DNA of 6,484 nt from an uncultured Rikenella sp. (GCA_910577885.1 CAJTNK010000105.1:1-6484); one strand, 5' to 3'. Positions 1-5,046 are shown, counted from the first letter of the stretch. Made by a program: numbers and translations. The notes: a model not told the origin generated them from the sequence alone.

Positions 1-32
1 AAGTTGCAGTCTTCGAGTGCCCAGCGTCATCC

Positions 33-296
33 CTATTTCTGGAGGCAACGCAACGGAAAACCGCGCCCACAGGGCGTTTTGCTGGCCTGTCGGGCGAGAA
101 AGCCGTAGCTGAAAGCCCAAGTACGGGCACTGCCACTCCCCGTCGGAATCGTCGACGATCTGCCATAGCCGCTGTAGCCGACGCCCCACAACAAACCGTT
201 GTTATTACCGCGGAAGCCCGGGGCCGGTGCCGCTGAGCACTCCAGCCGGGCCTGCCGGGGACTACTTGCATGGCCCGCGTGCCAGCGGAATCCTGT
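33..296 (-). pseudogene. C-terminal remnant of a FISUMP-domain (Fib_succ_major) protein
   Basis: Reading the minus strand from 296 down to a TAG stop at 33-35 gives about 87 open codons with no ATG; a TGA lies just upstream (297-299). The last 65 or so residues resemble the C-terminus of FISUMP / Fib_succ_major surface proteins of Bacteroidota. A PAPGFRGNNNGLLWGVG stretch is followed by GYGRSST, where the family usually has a YWSS core, then GSGSA, FSYGFLARQ, and a closing GFPLRCLQ, the family's usual GF-x-VRC ending. The family resemblance fades upstream of about 237, where the open frame runs into the interspersed repeat that begins at 281. The N-terminal part of the gene, including signal peptide and start, is missing. 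The usual Trp of the core is Arg here, which also fits decay. Such proteins are usually exported lipoproteins of unknown function. The family call comes from pattern recognition and has not been searched. Confidence 0.55.
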
Positions 297-521
297 TCAA
301 ACGCAAAAAACGCGTTTGAACGATTTCGCTACTTTAGGCGCGGCGCGCGGGGCTTATTTACGGTCGCCCGCTGGGATTTCATCTCGATTGTGCTCGCGCA
401 CAACGAATGAAATCCCTCTTAAAGCGGGCGGGGTGCCGCTCGGCACTCGAACCGAGCCTGCTGGCTGCAAACTTCTTCGACTGCGCTCGGGCCGCGCGGG
501 CCCCACGTCCCGTGGACGGGC
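281..521 (+). repeat. left copy of a composite interspersed repeat (blocks A and B)
   Basis: Block A (281-351) matches the reverse complement of 6413-6483 at about 63 of 71 positions by my count. Block B (486-521) matches the reverse complement of 6348-6383 at 34 of 36. The 134 nt between the blocks here have no counterpart in the right copy. Block A holds a perfect 10-bp stem, GTTCAAACGC (295-304) with GCGTTTGAAC (312-321). AGCGGAATC/GATTTCGCT extends it outside a 2-nt bulge. The insert carries the long hairpin at 366-429. Block B contains CCACG-tcc-CGTGG (503-515). The region is very GC-rich and has no convincing gene. Confidence 0.8.
366..429. repeat. long near-perfect stem-loop inside the left repeat
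   Basis: GCCCGCT (366-372) pairs with AGCGGGC (423-429), GGGATTTCAT (373-382) with ATGAAATCCC (407-416), and TTGTGC (388-393) with GCACAA (398-403) around a TCGC loop. TCG/CGA adds three pairs beside one-base bulges, and TCTTAA (417-422) bulges out on one side. About 26 base pairs form in 64 nt. The right copy of the repeat lacks this module. Confidence 0.8.
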
Positions 522-542
522 AAATCGACGCTGCCAGCGAGA

Positions 543-566
543 GCAAAGCGGGCTCGCACGCTTTGC
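543..566. repeat. short hairpin downstream of block B
   Basis: GCAAAGCG (543-550) and CGCTTTGC (559-566) form a perfect 8-bp stem with an 8-nt loop. No T-run follows on either strand, so a terminator role is unlikely. It lies in the gene-free, hairpin-dense stretch between block B and the FISUMP scrap. Confidence 0.6.
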
Positions 567-578
567 CGAGCGGCGAGG

Positions 579-640
579 AGAAAACCGTAGGTAAACTTCG
601 TTTTGCTGGGGCCTGACGGGCGAGAATGCCGCTGAAATGG
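579..640 (-). pseudogene. second, frameshifted FISUMP 3'-end scrap
   Basis: This 60-nt stretch is a direct repeat of 55-114 inside the first FISUMP remnant. GAAAACCG, then 11 unlike bases, then CGTTTTGCTGG and a shared CCTGnCGGGCGAGAA tract occur in both. The copy here carries a 2-nt GG insertion near 609-611 and lacks 3 nt near 630. If the insertion is ignored, the minus-strand translation passes through QASKT and YGF as in the first remnant, so the insertion reads as a frameshift in a decayed gene end. Only about 20 codons remain. It may instead be a shared block of the local repeat family that happens to overlap a gene end. Confidence 0.4.
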
Positions 641-654
641 CCACTAATAAGAAA

Positions 655-681
655 GAGGGACTTGAATTCATCAAGTCCCTC
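655..681 (-). terminator. rho-independent-like terminator of the exbB-exbD operon
   Basis: GAGGGACTTGA (655-665) and TCAAGTCCCTC (671-681) form an 11-bp stem with a 5-nt loop. On the minus strand the stem is followed by TTTCTTATT, a short T-rich tract. It sits about 60 nt past the stop of the last exbD gene, where an operon terminator would be expected. The flanking AGAA/TTCT could extend the stem past a mismatch. Confidence 0.7.
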
Positions 682-741
682 CTTCTATCAGAGATACAAA
701 GAGCAAGAGGCATAAAATATCCCCTTCCCCCCAAATAGTGT

Positions 742-1221
742 TTACTGGTTCCCCTCGCCCTTATCCTTAGCCGCCGCATAGCTGATCGACAGCGCATTAG
801 CCCGTCGCAACTCCTGCTTGATATCCGTCACCAACCCCATCTTGGTGTTGGCGTCGATCTTCAGGCTGACGGTCATATCCGGCCGGTCTTTTTCGCTGAG
901 CTTGTCGCGCTCTGCCGCCACGAACTCCGTAATATTGGTCAGCGTACTATACGCGCCATTCAACTGGATCCGCGGTGCGGTCCCGAACTGCGCAGCCAAA
1001 GCCTTGGTCGGCGGTCCGACGTAGATGTAGCTTACCAGCGATTTTTTTTCGAGTTTCTGTGCTTCGGAAGCCTTCGGAGAGTCGATCTGCACTTTCAGTT
1101 CCACCTCACGCATGGTGGTGGTGGCCATGAAGAAGAACAGAATCATGAAGACGATGTCCGGCAGCGATGAGGTAGAGATCCCTGGGGCCCCTTTTCCTCC
1201 TTTACGTTGAAACTGTGCCAT
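742..1221 (-). CDS. exbD: ExbD/TolR-family biopolymer transport protein (second exbD)
   Basis: This 159-aa protein is an ExbD/TolR-type subunit that works with the ExbB/TolQ channel to turn proton flow into mechanical work on outer-membrane systems. A short basic cytoplasmic N-terminus (about 1-18) leads into one membrane helix (about 20-36) containing SLPDIVFMILFFFMATTT. Asp22 is the family's conserved proton-carrying residue. The rest is periplasmic, with the usual C-terminal pattern DMTVSLKIDANT followed by a helix and a final beta strand near 145-150. It is the last gene of the four-gene operon, 9 nt after the preceding exbD. An unusually strong Shine-Dalgarno-like purine run lies inside the end of that gene, supporting this ATG. 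The usual ExbD length is about 130-200 aa. Which outer-membrane receptor system it serves cannot be told from the sequence. Confidence 0.93.
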   Translation of the reverse strand: MAQFQRKGGKGAPGISTSSLPDIVFMILFFFMATTTMREVELKVQIDSPKASEAQKLEKKSLVSYIYVGPPTKALAAQFGTAPRIQLNGAYSTLTNITEFVAAERDKLSEKDRPDMTVSLKIDANTKMGLVTDIKQELRRANALSISYAAAKDKGEGNQ

Positions 1222-1230
1222 GTTAGTACG

Positions 1231-1809
1231 CTACCTCCCTCCTGTTAAGTTACGCGGTTCGGCTTCTGAGATCTTGACCGGAATCGCTTTGTTGATGGCC
1301 TTCCGCTGTTCGTCGTTCAGGTCGGTGAAAGCCCGTCCGAACTTCTGTTGCGAGAGGTCTTCTTTCGCTTCGTTGTAAGCCCGAGTCAGCTCGTTTTGTA
1401 CCTTGAGGTAGGTTTCGTAGCTGGTTCCCCGGTCGTTCTGGAGCGAAACGATCCCTTTGCTGACCGGATATTTCCCCAGCAGAGGAATATCGGTCATCTC
1501 CTTTTCCGGCATATTGGGGTCGTTGGTCGGGTTTGTGATGAAGGTTTTGGCCTTTTCACACAGCCCGCCGATGTCCATCCGTTGTCCGGCCACGAGGAGC
1601 TGGTTGTTCCCGCTGACGAACACCATGAGCACATTCCGCTCATGGGCGTCCATCCCCGGGTCGTTGTCCTGCTCGACCAGCGGCGGCAACTTCCGGGCGA
1701 TCCCCGAGTCGACGTTCATCGAGGTTGTCATCAGCCAGAAGATGAGCAACAGGAACGCGATGTCGGCCATGGATCCGGAGTTGATTTCTGGAACTTTTCT
1801 TTTCGCCAT
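1231..1809 (-). CDS. exbD: ExbD/TolR-family biopolymer transport protein (first exbD, long form)
   Basis: This 192-aa ExbD-type protein has its single membrane helix at about residues 14-32 (GSMADIAFLLLIFWLMTTS). Asp16 is the conserved protonatable residue. The periplasmic part is longer than in the second ExbD. It includes a polar stretch at about 85-130 and a charged, probably helical region at about 135-172 (YLKVQNELTRAYNEAKEDLS), ending in IPVKISEAEPRNLTGG. It starts 12 nt after the small membrane protein and ends 9 nt before the second exbD, so the three are surely cotranscribed. The two ExbDs are clearly paralogous only around the membrane helix. They could form a heterodimer inside the ExbB pentamer, or each could serve a different energised receptor set; that is inference. 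Confidence 0.93.
   Translation of the reverse strand: MAKRKVPEINSGSMADIAFLLLIFWLMTTSMNVDSGIARKLPPLVEQDNDPGMDAHERNVLMVFVSGNNQLLVAGQRMDIGGLCEKAKTFITNPTNDPNMPEKEMTDIPLLGKYPVSKGIVSLQNDRGTSYETYLKVQNELTRAYNEAKEDLSQQKFGRAFTDLNDEQRKAINKAIPVKISEAEPRNLTGGR
1234..1243 (-). promoter_or_regulatory. strong Shine-Dalgarno of the distal exbD
   Basis: The minus strand reads AGGAGGGAGG, ending 12 nt before the ATG at 1221 and overlapping the last codons (Thr-Gly-Gly-Arg) and stop of the upstream exbD. The anti-SD match is strong for Bacteroidota, where most genes have weak SDs. It suggests translational coupling of the two ExbD proteins. Confidence 0.55.
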
Positions 1810-1821
1810 GGTACGCAGCGG

Positions 1822-2235
1822 TTATTTTTTGAAGACTTTATAGAGTTCCCCGTAGAGGATGCTCAGGATAACGCCGGCAAAGGTGATGTAGGTCATCCAC
1901 AACGAGGTGTCGCTGAACTTGAGTTCGAACGAGTCGTCCATGATTTTGCCGGAAGCGAGCCGTATCGGATCGTCGGTAGCCAAGGCATACGAGATGAGGA
2001 ATACCACGACGAGAATCCCCAGCCCGATGAGCGATCGAACCGCACTTTTCGGGTTCTGGAACACCGCCACGAGCGGCATGATGACGGTCAGCGCAATGGT
2101 CAGCAGCACCATCACCAGCGACCACACGAGCATCACGTCGAGGGCCACGCTCCCTTCGCCCTGCACCATGCCGAATGCCAACAGAACGGCCGATACGATA
2201 AGCAGGACGTATTTGATTATGGGTAAGTATTTCAT
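1822..2235 (-). CDS. small four-TM membrane protein of the exbB-exbD operon
   Basis: This 137-aa protein has no family that I can name with confidence. Hydrophobic segments lie at about residues 5-23, 33-58, 68-87 and 113-130. A soluble loop of about 25 residues (88-112, DDPIRLASGKIMDDSFELKF) sits between the third and fourth. The C-terminus is short and basic (YKVFKK). It lies between the ExbB/TolQ gene and two exbD genes, 12 nt before the first exbD. In my recollection, small membrane proteins at this place are common in Bacteroidota exbB operons, suggesting an accessory or assembly subunit of the proton-driven complex. ATG at 2235 is the natural start. A small GTGCC-TTTC-GGCAC hairpin lies 15-28 nt upstream (2250-2263). 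Confidence 0.8.
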   Translation of the reverse strand: MKYLPIIKYVLLIVSAVLLAFGMVQGEGSVALDVMLVWSLVMVLLTIALTVIMPLVAVFQNPKSAVRSLIGLGILVVVFLISYALATDDPIRLASGKIMDDSFELKFSDTSLWMTYITFAGVILSILYGELYKVFKK

Positions 2236-2330
2236 GTTTGTTCTAAGTAGTGCCGAAAGGCACGCTCTGCGGTAAGCGGGTTGCGCATCCCCGGGCTGTG
2301 TCGAGGCCGGGTGCCGCGCGAGGGAAGAGC

Positions 2331-2456
2331 CGAGAGAGAGGGAAAGTCAGGTCCGCCGAATCTATTCTATAATAGAGGTCGGTGTGTGCCCGCCTCTCTG
2401 CTCTCTGTCTCCCCCGACGCGGTCGGTGCGCGCGGTTTACCGTCTCAGCGCGCGCA
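2331..2456 (-). other. structured intercistronic spacer between exbB and the four-TM gene
   Basis: The 222-nt gap 2236-2457 is large for an otherwise tightly packed operon and holds several stems. TGCGCGCG (2427-2434) pairs with CGCGCGCA (2449-2456) immediately after the exbB stop. CCGAC-gcg-GTCGG lies at 2414-2426. A nested stem pairs AGAGAGG (2335-2341) with CCTCTCT (2393-2399), enclosing CCGA/TCGG (2356-2359, 2379-2382) and TCTATT/AATAGA (2361-2366, 2371-2376). None is followed by a T-run on the minus strand, so these are not classical terminators. A weak Bacteroidota -7-like sequence, TAGATTCG, lies at 2357-2364 without a convincing -33 partner. No small ORF is supported here. Confidence 0.5.
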
Positions 2457-2457
2457 A

Positions 2458-3276
2458 TTATTTTTTCAGGTATTTGGTCAGAATGTCTACCAGCGAGATC
2501 GAGGCATCTTCCATCGAGATGACGATGCTGTCGATCTTAGCCAGCAAGTAGTTGTAGAACAGCTGCAAGATCACAGCGGCGATAAGCCCGGCCACGGTGG
2601 TCAACAAGGCGATTTTCATCCCCCCTGCCACCAGCGACGGAGCGATATCCCCTGCCGCTTCGATCGAGTCGAACGACGCGATCATCCCCACGACAGTCCC
2701 CATAAACCCGAGCATCGGCGACAGAGCGATGAAGAGCGAGATCCATGACATCCCGTTTTCGAGCATCCCGGCCTGTACCGAGCCGTAAGAAGCGACCGAT
2801 TTTTCCACGACATCCAGCCCTTCGCCGGCACGATCCAGCCCTTGGTAGAAGATCGATGCGACCGGCCCGCGGGTGTTGCGGCACACCTCTTTGGCAGCTT
2901 CCACGCCACCGTTCTTGAGTGCTTCTTCGACTTTTTCGAGGAGTTTTTTGGTGTTGACCGTAGCGAGGTTCAGGTAGATGACCCGTTCGATCACGATCGC
3001 CAAACCGAGGATCAAGCAGAGCAGGATCGGTGACATCCAGCCCACACCCCCTTCGATGAATTTCTGTTTCAGCGCCTGGTGCATCGGTTGCCCGCCGAGG
3101 TCTTCGCCTTCTTCAGCGGCAACGGCATCGGTAGTGGTAGCCTCCACAGCAGCCGCCTCGTCGGTCGTCTGTTCGGTCTGCGCAGCGTTGGTCGAATCTG
3201 CCTCTTGAGCGTACAGGTTCGCGGTGCCGAAGGTCAGAAGACCTGCCATAGACACGATTGTCAGAAGTTTTTTCAT
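2458..3276 (-). CDS. exbB: MotA/TolQ/ExbB-family proton channel protein
   Basis: This 272-aa protein is the channel subunit that, with ExbD, lets protons flow inward and powers TonB-type or Tol-type work across the envelope. A signal peptide (about 1-23, ending LYA) is followed by an acidic Ala/Thr/Glu-rich linker (24-62). Three membrane helices follow: about 80-102 (WMSPILLCLILGLAIVIERV), 176-203 and 219-242, with a cytoplasmic domain at 103-175. The second helix has the family signature PMLGFMGTVVGM. The third has KIALLTTVAGLIAAV with the conserved channel Thr. The E. coli ExbB core is about 244 aa; the extra length here is the exported N-terminus. It is the first gene of the operon with the four-TM protein and both ExbDs. 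Its leader is A-rich, typical of Bacteroidota, and ATG at 3276 gives a clean signal peptide. I found no perfect promoter upstream. The ExbB versus TolQ subtype cannot be settled from sequence alone. Confidence 0.95.
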   Translation of the reverse strand: MKKLLTIVSMAGLLTFGTANLYAQEADSTNAAQTEQTTDEAAAVEATTTDAVAAEEGEDLGGQPMHQALKQKFIEGGVGWMSPILLCLILGLAIVIERVIYLNLATVNTKKLLEKVEEALKNGGVEAAKEVCRNTRGPVASIFYQGLDRAGEGLDVVEKSVASYGSVQAGMLENGMSWISLFIALSPMLGFMGTVVGMIASFDSIEAAGDIAPSLVAGGMKIALLTTVAGLIAAVILQLFYNYLLAKIDSIVISMEDASISLVDILTKYLKK

Positions 3277-3336
3277 AGTGACGGTAAGATTTTGATTAGT
3301 TTTATTTGTTTTTGTTGTTGTTCCGGCGTGGTGTGC

Positions 3337-3405
3337 GTCGCTTTTGCGACCTGTTTGTTCTGGCTTTCGGTTTGCCCAAAGGGATTAACAGCGTCGCTGC
3401 GCGAC
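3337..3405. repeat. paired small hairpins upstream of exbB
   Basis: GTCGC-TTTT-GCGAC (3337-3350) and GTCGC-TGC-GCGAC (3393-3405) repeat the same 5-bp stem with different loops, 42 nt apart. The second is followed on the plus strand by TTGTTTTTT, which would make a weak plus-strand terminator, but no plus-strand gene precedes it. Their role in the exbB leader is unknown. Confidence 0.4.
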
Positions 3406-3501
3406 TTGTTTTTTCCTGGCCCCTCCATTTTTTCGGGATTACGTCGCATTCGCTCCGTGATCCCTGGTCTCCCGGCGGGCTCCCTGCAATCTCCGTCCTG
3501 T

Positions 3502-3613
3502 AAAACGATTCATGCTTCGCATTTTTGTCCGAATGCCCGAAAGCCTCCGACCGAGCAAGCTCGGGTTGGCTTCGGCCATTCGGACAAGCCGCCCTGGCGG
3601 CAACGATCGTTTT
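3502..3613. mobile_element. MITE-like palindromic element next to tRNA-Ser
   Basis: The element is bounded by AAAACGAT (3502-3509) and its inverse ATCGTTTT (3606-3613). A strong inner inverted repeat, GTCCGAATG (3527-3535) with CATTCGGAC (3577-3585), continues inward as CCGAA/TTCGG, GCC/GGC and CCGAG-caag-CTCGG. The right arm also holds GCCGCC-ct-GGCGGC (3588-3601) and the palindrome AACGATCGTT (3602-3611). It codes for nothing convincing and lies 16 nt beyond the 3' end of the tRNA gene. The arms differ in their middles, so it is an imperfect or decayed element. Mobility is inferred from architecture only; there is no transposase or clear target duplication. Confidence 0.45.
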
Positions 3614-3629
3614 TCAAGACCGTCTATTG

Positions 3630-3717
3630 CGGAGGAAAAGGGATTCGAACCCTTGATACCCTTTTGAGGTATACACACTTTCCAGGCGTGCTCCTTCGAC
3701 CACTCGGACATTCCTCC
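3630..3717 (-). tRNA. tRNA-Ser (anticodon GGA)
   Basis: On the minus strand an 88-nt class II tRNA folds. The acceptor stem is GGAGGAA with TTCCTCC plus discriminator G, and the D-arm is TCC...GGA with the GAGTGGTCGAA loop. The anticodon stem CACGC/GTGTG encloses CTGGAAA, with anticodon GGA at 3681-3683 reading UCC/UCU. The long variable arm is ATACC-TCAAAA-GGTAT-like, and the T-arm is AAGGG-TTCGAAT-CCCTT. The long variable arm and G discriminator (G73) are serine identity features. The 3' CCA is not encoded (GCA follows). Confidence 0.97.
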
Positions 3718-3834
3718 CTGTTGTGTCGCATGCAGGCCGACCGTGCGATCGGTGCTGGCTGTCAATCGTTTGCGTGCGGCGAAAGCCCTCCCGCCGAAGC
3801 GAAAGAACCGCCGTTGAGAGCCGTTTTTATGCGT

Positions 3835-3865
3835 TAAAGTTAGAATAAATATTTTTTGTACACAA
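3835..3865 (-). promoter_or_regulatory. candidate promoter for tRNA-Ser
   Basis: On the minus strand TTG (3865-3863), a 20-nt AT-rich spacer and TAACTTTA (3842-3835) approximate the Bacteroidota consensus TTTG-N19-21-TAnnTTTG, missing only the last G of the -7 box. A start near 3828 would leave about 110 nt of leader before the tRNA. The 184-nt gap between ansA and the tRNA shows nothing else that I can support. Confidence 0.35.
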
Positions 3866-3901
3866 CACCGGGTGAAATTTCTCGTTCCCGGGCGCTCTTT
3901 C

Positions 3902-4915
3902 TCAGAGGGTTATTTCCCCTCGGATCGGCGTGTGGAGGTAGTGTTCCAGCTGCCCCGCCGGCAGCTCTTCGCCCAACAGGTACATGAGTTTGGCCAAGGC
4001 CGCTTCGGTGGTCATGTCGCGCCCGCTGACCACACCCGCCCGCAACAAGGCTCTCCCGGTGTCGTACAACTCCATGTCGACGCTCCCGGCAGCGCACTGC
4101 GTGACGTTCATCACCACCACCCCGCGTGCGATGGTCTCGGCCACCGTTTCGACGAACCACCCGTCGGTCGGTGCATTCCCCGCTCCGTAGGTCTCCAGCA
4201 CCACGCCCCGCAGTCCTTCCACTCCGAGCATCGCCCGGAAGATCTCGGGCCGCAACCCCGGAAAGATCCTCACCACCGCCACCCGTGTCTCGAGGCGGGT
4301 GTTCACCTTCAGCGAGGGCAAAAAACTGTCGACTTTCCTTATATAAGGTGTATTGTACTTGATGACGATTCCGGCCTCGGCCAGGGGCGGATAGTTCGGG
4401 CTTCGGAAAGCGTTGAAGTGTTCGGCGTTGTACTTGATGGTCCTATTGGCGCGCAAGAGGCTGTTCTGGAAGTAGATACACACCTCGGGCACTGCCCCTG
4501 CGGCTGCGATTTCGATGGCCGAGATCAGATTTTCGCGTCCGTCGGTTCGCAACACGCCGATCGGGATCTGGCTCCCGGTGAAGATGATGGGTTTGGCCAG
4601 GTTCTCCATCATGAAGCTGAGCGCCGATGCGGTATAGGCCATGGTGTCGGTGCCGTGCAGGACCACGAAACCGTCGTACCGTTCGTAGTTGTCGCGGATC
4701 GTTTCGGCCAGTCGGATCCACTCTGTCGGACTGACGTTCGAGGAGTCGATCACGGGATCGAACGTGATGGTCTCGATCCGTACGCCGAATTTCCGCAGCT
4801 CGGGCACTTCGTTTCCGATCTGCGCGAAGTCGAACGGAGCCAGCGACCCGGTCTCGGGGTTGGTCTTCATCCCGATGGTCCCACCGGTGTAAATCAGTAG
4901 TATCGCACGTTCCAT
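3902..4915 (-). CDS. ansA: type I L-asparaginase (cytoplasmic)
   Basis: This 337-aa enzyme hydrolyses L-asparagine to aspartate and ammonia. It has no signal peptide and is collinear with E. coli AnsA (338 aa), the low-affinity cytoplasmic type I enzyme. The first catalytic motif is YTGGTIGM with nucleophile Thr13. The second is LHGTDTMAYTASALSF with Thr90-Asp91. The catalytic lysine is Lys162 in RTIKYNAEHFNAF. Asp58-Ser59 (DSSN) lies in the substrate pocket. All four catalytic positions are one less than the E. coli numbers (14, 91, 92, 163). The fold is an N-terminal Rossmann-like domain to about 190, then a smaller C-terminal domain. It stands alone between the rubrerythrin operon terminator and tRNA-Ser. 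ATG at 4915 places the start immediately before the hydrophobic first strand. A possible -7 box, TAGCTTTG, lies only 8 nt upstream. Confidence 0.96.
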   Translation of the reverse strand: MERAILLIYTGGTIGMKTNPETGSLAPFDFAQIGNEVPELRKFGVRIETITFDPVIDSSNVSPTEWIRLAETIRDNYERYDGFVVLHGTDTMAYTASALSFMMENLAKPIIFTGSQIPIGVLRTDGRENLISAIEIAAAGAVPEVCIYFQNSLLRANRTIKYNAEHFNAFRSPNYPPLAEAGIVIKYNTPYIRKVDSFLPSLKVNTRLETRVAVVRIFPGLRPEIFRAMLGVEGLRGVVLETYGAGNAPTDGWFVETVAETIARGVVVMNVTQCAAGSVDMELYDTGRALLRAGVVSGRDMTTEAALAKLMYLLGEELPAGQLEHYLHTPIRGEITL

Positions 4916-4923
4916 AAGCTCGG

Positions 4924-4931
4924 CAAAGCTA
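4924..4931 (-). promoter_or_regulatory. possible -7 box directly before ansA
   Basis: TAGCTTTG on the minus strand fits the Bacteroidota -7 consensus TAnnTTTG exactly and ends 8 nt before the ATG. No TTTG or TTG is found 19-21 nt upstream, so this is half a promoter at best. If used, the transcript would be almost leaderless. Confidence 0.35.
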
Positions 4932-4990
4932 ACGAATTTTCCGGATACTGTCGGTTGGTTCCGGCGGGGTAGAGGTTTGTTTTGTCGTCC

Positions 4991-5012
4991 GGGTGCCGCT
5001 GGGGTGCCGCTG
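4991..5012. repeat. 11-bp tandem duplication
   Basis: GGGTGCCGCTG occurs twice in direct succession in the 192-nt gap between ansA and the rubrerythrin gene. The first ten bases also occur once in the left repeat region (431-440). No gene or regulatory role is evident. Confidence 0.7.
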
Positions 5013-5046
5013 GGCCCTCGCAGGCTGGAGCTCGCTCCAAAAACAA

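Noticed and set aside
33..640. Diversity-generating retroelement with the FISUMP copies as template and variable repeats
   Set aside because: There is no reverse transcriptase in the window, the differences between the copies are not confined to adenines, and indels are present.
281..640. CRISPR array or attC-like cassette array
   Set aside because: There is no regular repeat-spacer spacing, and only two copies of each block are seen, in inverted or irregular placement, without an integrase or cas gene.
199..797. ORFs of 69-147 codons on both strands in the left region
   Set aside because: They follow repeat blocks and hairpins, are Arg/Ala/Pro/Gly-rich, and overlap the terminator or the exbD end. 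The in-frame A-to-B observation is kept only as a finding.
1348..2226. 292-codon plus-strand ORF
   Set aside because: It is a shadow of the first exbD and the four-TM gene, with a His/Asp/Gln-rich composition typical of antisense frames.
3439..3765. 108-codon minus-strand ORF over the tRNA
   Set aside because: It translates the tRNA and the palindromic element and has no independent support.
3079..3837. 252-codon plus-strand ORF with GKGIRTLDTLLRYTHFPG
   Set aside because: That peptide is the antisense translation of tRNA-Ser, a familiar spurious annotation. The rest crosses the exbB signal region and the palindromic element.
3868..3891. Stem CCGGG/CCCGG downstream of ansA as terminator
   Set aside because: It has only 5 bp with a 14-nt loop and no proper T-run on the minus strand.
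3872..4900. 342-codon plus-strand ORF, slightly longer than ansA
   Set aside because: It lies fully antisense to ansA, which has all catalytic motifs. The product is rich in His, Gly and Arg and has no recognisable domain. Long antisense ORFs are common at this GC content.
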